Shown here: piece after piece, positions 23,053 through 30,440 of the stretch
Position numbering within the stretch: position 1 is the stretch's first letter
Layout of the letters: every line of letters starts with the position of its first letter
NCBI GenBank assembly: GCA_900770185.1
Contig: CAAGJM010000022.1
Span: 1-53,656 of the forward strand
DNA from: Clostridia bacterium
Lineage (GTDB): Bacteria > Bacillota > Clostridia > Christensenellales > Borkfalkiaceae
Length of the DNA stretch: 53,656 bases
Reading direction: 5' to 3'
Position numbers and translations under genes: made by a program
The notes under the pieces: generated by a model
Databases searched by the model: none
Seen by the model: only the letters and a program-made list of their open reading frames with translations
What the model was told of the DNA's origin: nothing

Positions 23053-24647
23053 AGTTTACTCTTATCTTTACCCATTTTCGAGTAAATGTTTTTAATCGCT
23101 TCGAGTCCTGCTTTTTCGCCGTTCTCTACCGCTTTTCCGTACATTTCAATTGCTTTCTTATAATCTTTTCTCACGCCAAATCCGTTTTCGTAACAGATTC
23201 CGAGATTGTGATACGCAACGCCCGAATTGCACTTTTCGGCAGCAGTCTTAAAACACTTGACCGCTTCTTTTTTATCCTCTTTTACACCATTGCCTTGAAG
23301 ATAGCAAAGTCCGATATTGATAATCGCTTCGTCCTCGCCGAAATTGTACGCGGCGGCAAATAACTCAAAGGCTTTTTTATAAGCCGCTTGGGTTTTGACG
23401 GTGTAATAGTAATAAAGTCCCATCTGAATGCACGCCATAGGGTTTTCGCCTTTTACGCTCTTTTTCAACCAATAAATCGCTTTGTCTTTATCGGCGGTAA
23501 CACCGTAATATCCGCACGCATACGCCATACCAAGATTGTACTGGGCAGCGGCATTTCCGAGTTTTGCGGCTTTTTTGAAAAGTTTGAGCGCCGTCTTTTC
23601 GTCCTTTTCAAGACCTAATTCGTCGCCGAGATACGCTTCCGCCATTCTCTCGATAGCGTCGGGAAAATTCATTTCCATTGCCATTCGATAATATGCGAGT
23701 GCATTTTTATAATCTTTCTTTTGCTCTTCGCAAATCGTTGCAATCGCCCAATAAACGCCGGCATCGTCCAAATCGCACTGTGCAAAACAATCGAGCGCGT
23801 CGTCGTATTTGCCTTTTTTATAATAGTAATACCCTAAATCAAGCAAAGCGTCGTCCTGACAAAGGTTTGCCGCCTTTTTGAGGAAATACACATATTTCTT
23901 TTCATCGGGCTCGATTCCGTACAAGCCTTCTTCGTATATGCGGGCTTGCAAATAAAGGCTTTCGGGATCGTTGTGCTTCACGCCGTCCGCAAGATATTTT
24001 AAGCCTTTTTCATAGTCGTGCGGAACAAATCGATCGTTCAAATACACATACGCCAAGTCAAAATTGAGAGAGTGATCGCCAAGGCTTAGCCCCTTTTCGT
24101 ACCACTCTATGGCTTTGGGAACGTCTTTCAGTTCTTCGTTGTTTAAGTAGATAAAACCTATTTTTTTTGCAATTTGAACGTCGCCGAGATAAAAAGCACG
24201 TTCGTAGTATTTCAGCGCGTTTTTGACATTTTCAATTTCGGAATCTTCAATCGGCGTATTGAAGTAGTACAATTCGCCAAGAGATCTCGCCGCTGCCGCC
24301 GAACCTAAATCTGAGGCTTTTGCGTAACACTCGATTGCTTTTTGAATATCCGTTTTTATATAACCGTTTTCATAGCAAAAACCAAGACGAGCAAAACATT
24401 CTGTTTCGCCTTTGTTTGCGCCTTCCATATAAACGTCGAACGCTTTTTTATATTGATTGCGATAGCCCCAAGTATCACCAAGGGAAGTGTATGCCAAAAT
24501 GCCGTTGTCGACGGCTTTTTGATAATATGCCGTTGCGTTCTTAAAATCGCCCTCGTCAACGCATAAATCCCCGATAGAAACATAGTACTTCGGATTTTTT
24601 GTAGCAAGTTGCTCGTATCTTTTTATTTTATCGTATATTTTCCCCAT
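23049..24647 (-). CDS. Sel1-repeat (TPR-like) protein
   Basis: A 532-aa cytoplasmic protein made almost entirely of Sel1-like repeats of about 36 residues (pattern A-x-x-x-LG-x-x-Y-x-x-G-x-x; for example AAAQYNLGMAYACGYYGV and EAIINIGLCYLQGNGV). Such solenoids bind other proteins. There is no signal peptide and no enzymatic domain. The ribosome site is weak, and the start lies 8 nt after the WYL gene stop, which suggests translational coupling; it also overlaps yhbY downstream. Sel1 proteins take part in signalling and sometimes in phage-defence islands; the partner here is unknown. Confidence 0.9.
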   Translation of the reverse strand: MGKIYDKIKRYEQLATKNPKYYVSIGDLCVDEGDFKNATAYYQKAVDNGILAYTSLGDTWGYRNQYKKAFDVYMEGANKGETECFARLGFCYENGYIKTDIQKAIECYAKASDLGSAAAARSLGELYYFNTPIEDSEIENVKNALKYYERAFYLGDVQIAKKIGFIYLNNEELKDVPKAIEWYEKGLSLGDHSLNFDLAYVYLNDRFVPHDYEKGLKYLADGVKHNDPESLYLQARIYEEGLYGIEPDEKKYVYFLKKAANLCQDDALLDLGYYYYKKGKYDDALDCFAQCDLDDAGVYWAIATICEEQKKDYKNALAYYRMAMEMNFPDAIERMAEAYLGDELGLEKDEKTALKLFKKAAKLGNAAAQYNLGMAYACGYYGVTADKDKAIYWLKKSVKGENPMACIQMGLYYYYTVKTQAAYKKAFELFAAAYNFGEDEAIINIGLCYLQGNGVKEDKKEAVKCFKTAAEKCNSGVAYHNLGICYENGFGVRKDYKKAIEMYGKAVENGEKAGLEAIKNIYSKMGKDKSKL

Positions 24648-24655
24648 AAGTTATT

Positions 24656-25636
24656 TCAGTATGCCTCTTTGATTATTGCAACGAACTTATTGAACTCGTC
24701 AACTGCCTTTCGTGGCGATTTGATTTTTACTTTTCCTTGAGTACCGATTATCCAAGTAAACAAAGGCTTCGATATTTGGACGTTAATATCCACAGAGTAG
24801 GTGTTGTCGTCGATTTGCCGAATACGAATATCGTCGCCGAAACGGTCAAAAATTTCCGATAGCAAGTCTTTGGTGAAAGTCAACGTTACCTTATGTAATT
24901 CGCCGCTACACATAGAGAAAACTTGCTTACGATACTGCTCGGTATTGAAAAGTTCGTATTCCGGGTGCGGCTGTCTTTCCGTATTTTCGACCGATACGTC
25001 GTCCATTTTATCCAAACGATAAGTAACGATTTCATCGTGTCCGTTATTGAAACAAAGCATATAGTAATTGTCTTTGTTCCAAACCATAATTATCGGGTTT
25101 GCATAGTATCTTTTACCGCTTTTACGATATACCTTGCAATGTTTTTCGTCGTAATCGAAATACTTGAAAGAAATTTGCTTATTATCGTTGATTGCTCGTT
25201 CGATGGCGTCAACGCTGTATATAAAAGAACTGTTGCCGAATTTTCCTTTATCAAACGAAACGATATTTTTAGAGATAAGCATTGCCTGATACGAACAGAG
25301 AGTACCGGAAAGTTTTTCGATTATACCGTTCTTTTGCGGTGGCGTTAGTTTCGACGCCTTTATCACGTCGGACAGTAAAACGATTTCTGCCGTATCGAAC
25401 GGACGATTGGCAACATAGTAATAATGAAACTTCTTTTTGAAGGACAAAACTTCATAGCCGAATTCGTTCAAGAGTGCGATATCCGCAGACAAAACTTTTC
25501 TCGAACCGCTAATACCTTTTTCGGCGAGTTTTTCAATGATTTCGTCCGTGTGCATAGGGTGTTCTTCATCAGTATACCGACAAAGGATATCCCAGAGAAC
25601 AAGAAGTTTGATTTTGTATTCGTTAGGTTGAGCCAT
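24656..25636 (-). CDS. WYL-domain transcriptional regulator
   Basis: A 326-aa protein. The start at 25636 has GGGGAG 6 nt upstream; an earlier in-frame codon (25690) lies inside the promoter. The N-terminal winged HTH (KIKLLVLWDILCRYTDEEHPM ... SRKVLSADIALLNEFGYEVL) is followed by a WYL domain (RAINDNKQISFKYFDYDE; YANPIIMVWNKDNYYMLCF; EIVTYRLDKM) and a WCX-like C-terminal domain. WYL proteins sense ligands, often nucleic acids or nucleotides, and commonly regulate defence or DNA-damage genes. It heads a three-gene operon with Sel1 and YhbY and has a palindrome on its own promoter. Confidence 0.88.
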   Translation of the reverse strand: MAQPNEYKIKLLVLWDILCRYTDEEHPMHTDEIIEKLAEKGISGSRKVLSADIALLNEFGYEVLSFKKKFHYYYVANRPFDTAEIVLLSDVIKASKLTPPQKNGIIEKLSGTLCSYQAMLISKNIVSFDKGKFGNSSFIYSVDAIERAINDNKQISFKYFDYDEKHCKVYRKSGKRYYANPIIMVWNKDNYYMLCFNNGHDEIVTYRLDKMDDVSVENTERQPHPEYELFNTEQYRKQVFSMCSGELHKVTLTFTKDLLSEIFDRFGDDIRIRQIDDNTYSVDINVQISKPLFTWIIGTQGKVKIKSPRKAVDEFNKFVAIIKEAY

Positions 25637-25663
25637 ATAATTCTCCCCACCGTCTTTTGTTAT

Positions 25664-25693
25664 ATTATACCTTAAAATTGTGAAAAACACAAT
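25664..25693 (-). promoter_or_regulatory. promoter and operator of the WYL regulator
   Basis: Minus-strand TTGTGT (25692-25687), a 17-nt spacer and TATAAT (25669-25664). A perfect inverted repeat ATTGTG-N5-CACAAT (25677-25693) covers the -35 box and part of the spacer; it is the likely site for autoregulation by the WYL protein. Confidence 0.7.
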
Positions 25694-25710
25694 ATAAAAG
25701 GCGACGAAAA

Positions 25711-25872
25711 CTAATCGTTTTTATCGGTTTCTTCGTTCTTTTCTTTGAAATGCTCTATAACGCATTGCAAAAGCGTTGAAAAGAATACTTTTCGCTCGTT
25801 CGGAGTGAGCGTATCAAGGCTCGGACGACCGATTGCATAGATTTCGCATTCCTTTTTAACTTCTTCTTTCAT
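25711..25872 (-). CDS. 53-aa hypothetical protein
   Basis: Start ATG at 25872 with AAGGAG 9 nt upstream. The product, MKEEVKKECEIYAIGRPSLD then TLTPNERKVFFSTLLQCVIE, is charged and helical with no membrane part. An open frame further upstream (to 25935) would read through palindrome site C and has no ribosome site. The promoter with site C is directly upstream. Unknown family; possibly a small regulator of excision or transfer. Confidence 0.65.
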   Translation of the reverse strand: MKEEVKKECEIYAIGRPSLDTLTPNERKVFFSTLLQCVIEHFKEKNEETDKND

Positions 25873-25896
25873 AAAATTGTCTCCTTTTTTGAGGAG

Positions 25897-25933
25897 AGCA
25901 TAACAACCAAACTCGCAGGTTTCTTGCGACTTC
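25897..25933 (-). promoter_or_regulatory. promoter with palindrome site C
   Basis: Palindrome AAACTCGCAGG-TTTCTTGCGAC (25909-25930) ends 6 nt before a -10-like TATGCT (plus AGCATA, 25897-25902). The geometry is the same as at site B. It should drive the 53-aa gene. Confidence 0.6.
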
Positions 25934-25958
25934 AAAATTTTTTTGCGGATATTTTTTC

Positions 25959-25983
25959 AAACTCGCAAAGATTTTGCGACTTT
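25959..25983. repeat. element palindrome, site D
   Basis: AAACTCGCAAAGATTTTGCG followed by ACTTT. Its centre is 50 bp from that of site C, i.e. close to five helical turns. A further decayed half-copy (AACTCGTAATCTTGTGGAC) follows at 25984. Confidence 0.75.
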
Positions 25984-26044
25984 AACTCGTAATCTTGTGG
26001 ACAAGAAAGAAACAAGACGATTTTTTCTTTCTCGCGGAAAGCCT

Positions 26045-26188
26045 ATCCGATTTCGGTCTTATAACTATCAAGATACAAAACCGAAATCGATCCGTTGCAA
26101 GGGTAAAAAATATAGTGAGAACTATAAAGACACAAGAAATCGCCCTATATTTTTTACTTATTCCTTGCAACGTTCGCCAAAATCGGAT
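26045..26188. repeat. nested inverted repeats upstream of the recombinase
   Basis: Inner stem: CGTTGCAAGG (26093-26102) plus GTAAAAAATATAG (26103-26115) pair with CTATATTTTTTAC (26145-26157) plus CCTTGCAACG (26163-26172), a 23-bp stem with one 5-nt bulge and a 29-nt loop. A competing hairpin is TATAGT-GAGA-ACTATA (26111-26126). Outer arms ATCCGATTTCGG (26045-26056) and CCAAAATCGGAT (26177-26188) match with one mismatch, and CGATTTCGGT also pairs with ACCGAAATCG (26080-26089). The 370-bp gap 25873-26242 holds no gene besides these sites. It could be a switching leader for the recombinase, an oriT or a replication site. Confidence 0.75.
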
Positions 26189-26242
26189 TGTTCGGTTTCC
26201 GTCGAAAGACAAAAAATAAGTTAAAGGAGTAGCAAAGCAGTT

Positions 26243-28033
26243 ATGAAGACAGCAGTTATCTATGCTCGGTACAGCAGCGATAGTCAGACCGAGCAATCTA
26301 TCGAAGGGCAACTTCGCGTTTGTCAGGAATTTGCCAAAAACAACGACATTTTAATAGTTGACACTTATATCGACCGCGCTATGACGGGGACAAACGATAT
26401 GCGCCCCGATTTTCAGCGTATGATAAAAGACAGCAACAAGCGTGCTTGGGATTACGTTTTGGTGTATAAGCTGGATAGGTTCAGCCGTAACAAATACGAA
26501 ACAACCATTCACAAACACACCTTGAAAGAAAACGGCGTAAAAGTGTTGTCCGCTATGGAAAATATCCCCGACAGTCCGGAAGGAATTATCTTGGAAAGCC
26601 TTTTGGAAGGCATGAACCAGTACTATTCGGCGGAATTATCTCAAAAAGTGCATCGCGGATTGAATGAAAGTTACCGCAAAGGACAATACACCGGAGGAGC
26701 GGTCATATTCGGTTACGACGTCGTTGACAAAAAGAACGTCATCAACCCGGCGGAGGCGGAAATCGTGAAAGAAATTTTTACGAAGTATTCGCAGGGTTAT
26801 ACGGCGGTTGCACTATCTAAAGATTTACAAGCCCGCGGAATCAGAACAAAGAAAGGGTTGTATATCACCGACAAGAAGATTTATAAAATTCTTGCCAACA
26901 CCAAATACAACGGAAAGATACGGCACGGCGACACCGTTTACGATAATATCTATCCGAAAATCATCGACGACGTATTATGGCAGAAAGTTCAGGATATACA
27001 TACCGAGAACAAACACGCTCCCGGTCGCAAGAAAGAAATCTTCGACTTTATACTTTCGGGAAAACTCTATTGCGGAGATTGCCATCGTCCTATGGTCGGT
27101 GAAAGCGGAACAAGCAAACTCGGAAGGGTTTATTACTATTATTCTTGCCTTGCAAAACGGCGCAAACAGCATCCGTGCAAATTGAAGTCGGTGGATAAGC
27201 AATGGCTTGAAGATATAGTCATCAATTCAACGTGGTCGTTATTTGCCGACGAAGGCATTGTTAGATACATAGCCGAAACCCTTTGCAAAATGCACGAGGA
27301 AGAAACCAAGCGAAACACGATAATAAAAAGTCTTGAAGTCCAACGGCAAAACGCATTGAAAGCGTCGCGCAATCTGATTGCGGCTATCGAACAAGGCATT
27401 GTTACCGAACAGACGAAAATTCGCTTGAAAGAACTCGAAGCGCAGATCGCAGGGCTTGACTTCGATATAGAACAAGAGAAACAACGGACTTATACTTTCC
27501 TTTCTCCCGACAAGATAGAGAGTTACCTAAACTCCGTAATTTGCGGCGATATACAGGAAATGCCCGTAAGAAAACTAATTGTAAAAACGTGTGTGCGAGA
27601 AGTCGTTCTCGACAACGACAGCGTAACGATTACCTATAACTTCACTGAGAATTATACGAAGTATAAAATCTCGAAAGAAACGATAGAAGAAATAAAAAGG
27701 CAGTCCCTAAAAAAGACTGCCTACAATAAAAACAGGTGTTCGAACAAACTCCCTTCGCTTCCGCCAAACTTACATAATCCGAACCTTGTTATTGCAAAAC
27801 GCTTTACTGCGTTGGTTTTGAGATTATGCGCTATAAAAAGGACGAGGAACAATTCCCCGCCCTTTTTTGTTGTTTTAAATTCATATAGCAGCTATTTGCT
27901 TTTTGTCGCCTTTATCCGAAACGGCGGTAAAGGTTATTTTATCTCCGTTAAACTCTATAACCGTTGCCCAAAGTTCGCTGTCCGTGAGCGCGGAAGCGGA
28001 AATTACGGGATAATTTTGCTTGATTATGCTTAA
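26243..28033 (+). CDS. large serine recombinase with read-through C-terminus
   Basis: The frame is 596 codons; the native protein probably ends near residue 487. N-terminal resolvase domain: YARYSSDSQ with catalytic S11, YKLDRFSRNKYE. Recombinase domain (PAEAEIVKEIFTKYSQGYT), zinc ribbon (LYCGDCHRPM ... CLAKRRKQHPC), coiled coil (TKIRLKELEAQIAGLDFDIE) and a C-terminal end DNDSVTITYNF. It integrates and excises the element. AAAGGAG lies 13 nt before the ATG, rather far. After residue 487 the frame crosses a hairpin, the presumed junction and 153 bp of the host phosphoesterase gene in antisense, so about 110 residues are foreign to the family. The original stop was perhaps in the part replaced on integration. 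Confidence 0.88.
   Translation: MKTAVIYARYSSDSQTEQSIEGQLRVCQEFAKNNDILIVDTYIDRAMTGTNDMRPDFQRMIKDSNKRAWDYVLVYKLDRFSRNKYETTIHKHTLKENGVKVLSAMENIPDSPEGIILESLLEGMNQYYSAELSQKVHRGLNESYRKGQYTGGAVIFGYDVVDKKNVINPAEAEIVKEIFTKYSQGYTAVALSKDLQARGIRTKKGLYITDKKIYKILANTKYNGKIRHGDTVYDNIYPKIIDDVLWQKVQDIHTENKHAPGRKKEIFDFILSGKLYCGDCHRPMVGESGTSKLGRVYYYYSCLAKRRKQHPCKLKSVDKQWLEDIVINSTWSLFADEGIVRYIAETLCKMHEEETKRNTIIKSLEVQRQNALKASRNLIAAIEQGIVTEQTKIRLKELEAQIAGLDFDIEQEKQRTYTFLSPDKIESYLNSVICGDIQEMPVRKLIVKTCVREVVLDNDSVTITYNFTENYTKYKISKETIEEIKRQSLKKTAYNKNRCSNKLPSLPPNLHNPNLVIAKRFTALVLRLCAIKRTRNNSPPFFVVLNSYSSYLLFVAFIRNGGKGYFISVKLYNRCPKFAVRERGSGNYGIILLDYA
27698..27722 (-). terminator. leftward terminator near the element's right end
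   Basis: Minus-strand stem AGGCAGTC (27722-27715) and GACTGCCT (27705-27698) with a 9-nt loop, then TTTTATTTC. It would stop host transcription entering antisense to the recombinase. Confidence 0.65.
27773..27828. repeat. nested inverted repeat at the right junction
   Basis: CATAATC-C-GAACC (27773-27785) pairs with GGTT-TTGA-GATTATG (27814-27828), enclosing a small hairpin AACGC/GCGTT (27798-27813). It lies between the presumed native end of the recombinase and the host terminator, so it may be part of the attachment site. The preceding bases TTCGAACAAA and TTCCGCCA recall the 3' part of tRNA-Ser, but the match is short. Confidence 0.5.
27835..27868 (-). terminator. terminator of the host hydrogenase operon
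   Basis: Minus-strand stem GGGCGGGGAA (27862-27853) and TTCCTCGTCC (27849-27840) with full pairing if G-U is allowed, flanked by A6 and T5. It lies 12 nt after the phosphoesterase stop and fixes the host side of the junction. Confidence 0.85.
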
Positions 28034-28951
28034 TTTATCGTACGGGGCGAAATATTTAAGTTCGTGATAATGCCCGCAAACCATAAACTTTACGCCGATG
28101 CGCTCAACTTCTTCGTTCCAACTTTTATATAAGTCTTTTTCGATTAAAAACTGCGGGTCGTTTTCGTAATTCGTGCAGGTAAAGTTTATGTGCGACACGG
28201 CGAATTTAATCTTTCCGCCAAGCCCGCTCAAAGACTTCAGGTAGTTAAGCTCGCCCCTTCGATACGGCTCGAAAGCGTTCACGCCGCCGTACTCTTTATT
28301 ACTATCGAGTTTATCTTCGCCGGCGTCCAAAGCTAAGCCCGACAAAACACCCAAGTTAAAGGTAAAATACGTCTTTCCGCTTGCGGACGTGGGGAAGTAT
28401 CTCGGATAATATTCGGCAAACTTGCCGCGCGCGTCGTGATTGCCGCGCACGAACACGACGGGGAATTTACCCTTTGAAACCGCGCCCGTAAGCTTGCAGA
28501 TTTCCTCTATATGTTTAACGCTGTCAAGCTCGCCTATATCGCCGTTAAAAATATATGCGTCAGCCTTGATTTTTGCGGCGTTAATCAAGTTTTTCAATAA
28601 ATCGAAGCGATAGTGAACGTCCGCCGCGTAAAAAATTTTTATGCCGTCCTTTTTTGAAAGAGGCTTAAAAATAAAGGTTTTTTCTTCACTTTCGCAAAGT
28701 TGCGGATAATAACTTTTTCTGTCTATCGTTTTTTGATAAATAACGGTGTAACTTTTCGCTTCGTCGAGCGCGTATTTATCTACGTTTATTTTAAAATAAT
28801 TTTTTTCGGTCGATAAAACGCCGCAAACGTCTTCAAAATACTCATCGTCGCCGACGCGGATTTTAACCGTTCCGTTTTGCTTAGTCAAAAGTATAATCTG
28901 ATAATGGTCGTCAACGACGTAAACCGTCGGCACGCATTTTAAAAAAGCCAT
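27881..28951 (-). CDS. calcineurin-like metallophosphoesterase
   Basis: A 356-aa protein; start ATG at 28951 with AAAGGA upstream (an upstream TTG at 28990 lies within the preceding gene). The N-terminal beta domain (about 1-100) is followed by a phosphoesterase core with the metal ligands in order: AADVHYR, FNGDIGE, FVRGNHDARG, AVSHINF and CGHYHELKY. It hydrolyses phosphoesters with a two-metal centre; the architecture (beta domain plus core) resembles purple-acid-phosphatase-like enzymes. It is the last gene of the hydrogenase operon; substrate unknown. The last 51 codons overlap the antisense read-through of the element recombinase. Confidence 0.88.
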   Translation of the reverse strand: MAFLKCVPTVYVVDDHYQIILLTKQNGTVKIRVGDDEYFEDVCGVLSTEKNYFKINVDKYALDEAKSYTVIYQKTIDRKSYYPQLCESEEKTFIFKPLSKKDGIKIFYAADVHYRFDLLKNLINAAKIKADAYIFNGDIGELDSVKHIEEICKLTGAVSKGKFPVVFVRGNHDARGKFAEYYPRYFPTSASGKTYFTFNLGVLSGLALDAGEDKLDSNKEYGGVNAFEPYRRGELNYLKSLSGLGGKIKFAVSHINFTCTNYENDPQFLIEKDLYKSWNEEVERIGVKFMVCGHYHELKYFAPYDKLSIIKQNYPVISASALTDSELWATVIEFNGDKITFTAVSDKGDKKQIAAI

Positions 28952-28968
28952 AACTTCCTTTGTGTTTT

Positions 28969-30396
28969 TTAAATTCTTGTTAAAACGCAAAGCGTCTCTA
29001 CGTGTTTAGTTTTAGGGAACATATTATAGGGCGCAACCGTGTTTAGCGCATAGCCGCCCTTGGTTATACCGCTTAAATCGCGCGATAAACTCTCGGGGTC
29101 GCACGATAAATAAACTATTTTTACGGGGCGGAATTTTAAAATCGTATCTATCACGGACTTATTTAGTCCCTTTCTCGGCGGGTCGATAAAAAGCCCCGCG
29201 TTATCGCCGATTTTTAGTTTGGGAAGCACTTTTGTAAAATCCCCCGCGATAAGGTGCGCACTATCCGCAACCCCGTTTAACGCCATAATTTCGCGCGCGT
29301 CTTCAACAGCTTTTTTAACTATTTCGACGCTTATAACTTTTTTGCCGTTTTTTGCAAACAGCGCGGTGGTTATCCCTATGCCGCTGAACGCGTCGATAAC
29401 GGTTTCGATATCGTCGCCGCCAAGCTCTTCCGCCGCCCGCTTATAAATCGCTTCCGCTACGGGTTTATTGACCTGAAAAAACGAGTCCGGGCCGAGCCTA
29501 TACTCAACGCCGAGCATTTCGCCCGACAATTTATAGTCGTCGCCCCCGATAAAATAGAAATTGTCCGAAAATATTTCGGACGTTTTTTTGACGTTCACGT
29601 TGCCGTATAAAACGACCTTTTTAAACTCTTTTTTAAGCGCGGCTAAAAGTTTTTGGGCGTTCCTCAACTTTTCGGTCGAAACTATCGTAAGCATAAGTTC
29701 GCCGTCCATATATCTTGCCGCCGCAAATCTTAAAAGACCGAATTTTTGCCAGGGCGCGTAGGCGGAAAGATTATTATCGTTCGCCCACGCTTCGAGCGTT
29801 TTTATAAGCGTAACAAACCACGCGCCGTGAAGAAGGCATTTATCGACCGAAACCACGCCGTGCGTTTCTTCGTTGAAAAAGCCCAGCGTTATTTTACCGC
29901 TTATTTTTGAAAACGCAAGGTGGACTTTGTTTCTGTACGCATATTCGTTATAGTATTGCGTTTTTTCGGCGTAAGTTTTATATTTTTGCGCTATTTTTCC
30001 GATTTTATCGGTTTTAAGTTTAAGTTCGACGGGATACGATAGGTGTAAAAGGTTGCAGTTGCCGCAGTCGCCGTAATACTTGCAAGGAGGGTCTACGCGG
30101 AACTCGCTCGGCGTGACGACGCTTTTTGCTACGGTAATTACGCTTGCGCCCCGCTCTTTATTTTTGCCGCCGATCTCTATTTCGACCGTTTCGCCGGCAA
30201 TAGCGTTTTTGACGTGATAAACGTTGCCCGCATAGTTCGCAACGCCGTAAAAATCGCCGTCAAACCCCGTTATTTTTAAATTTTTGGTCTTTTTTGCGAA
30301 TTTTTCGTGCGCTTTTAAAATTTTAGCACCCTCAACTTCGCTTAAAGTCGTTTTATCTTTTTTAGTCGTCTTTTTTCTGACGTAAAATCCGCTCAT
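28969..30396 (-). CDS. 23S rRNA (uracil-C5)-methyltransferase, RlmD/TrmA type
   Basis: A 475-aa SAM-dependent RNA methyltransferase. It has a 35-residue basic N-terminal extension, a TRAM domain (ITGFDGDFYGVANYAGNVYH), an iron-sulfur motif (CKYYGDCGNCNLLH plus a later Cys), the SAM motif DAFSGIGITT and FIDPPRKG, and the catalytic nucleophile in YLSCDPESLSRDL. It forms 5-methyluridine in rRNA (or tRNA). Length is normal for the RumA/RlmCD group of Firmicutes. It lies between the hydrogenase and phosphoesterase genes; the exact modified base cannot be read from sequence. Confidence 0.92.
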   Translation of the reverse strand: MSGFYVRKKTTKKDKTTLSEVEGAKILKAHEKFAKKTKNLKITGFDGDFYGVANYAGNVYHVKNAIAGETVEIEIGGKNKERGASVITVAKSVVTPSEFRVDPPCKYYGDCGNCNLLHLSYPVELKLKTDKIGKIAQKYKTYAEKTQYYNEYAYRNKVHLAFSKISGKITLGFFNEETHGVVSVDKCLLHGAWFVTLIKTLEAWANDNNLSAYAPWQKFGLLRFAAARYMDGELMLTIVSTEKLRNAQKLLAALKKEFKKVVLYGNVNVKKTSEIFSDNFYFIGGDDYKLSGEMLGVEYRLGPDSFFQVNKPVAEAIYKRAAEELGGDDIETVIDAFSGIGITTALFAKNGKKVISVEIVKKAVEDAREIMALNGVADSAHLIAGDFTKVLPKLKIGDNAGLFIDPPRKGLNKSVIDTILKFRPVKIVYLSCDPESLSRDLSGITKGGYALNTVAPYNMFPKTKHVETLCVLTRI

Positions 30397-30440
30397 AATC
30401 GCCTGCCGTTCACTCGCCTTAATATCCGCCGCTTAACCGC

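Larger units (their letters stand above)
6889..27830. mobile_element. integrated ~21-kb element with Rep, Zot-like ATPase and serine recombinase
   Basis: Between tRNA-Ser and the host phosphoesterase lies a self-contained block. A + strand operon carries ArdA, PcfK-MutS and PcfJ. A - strand operon carries regulator, surface proteins, ATPase and Rep. Then follow a LexA-like repressor, a WYL-Sel1-YhbY operon and a large serine recombinase at the right edge. Related palindromes recur in at least five intergenic sites only within this block. No relaxase, VirB4 or VirB6 was recognised. The left boundary lies between 6689 and 7012 and the right between about 27700 and 27834; both are estimates. The recombinase frame running into the host supports a right junction near its 3' end. 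Confidence 0.75.
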
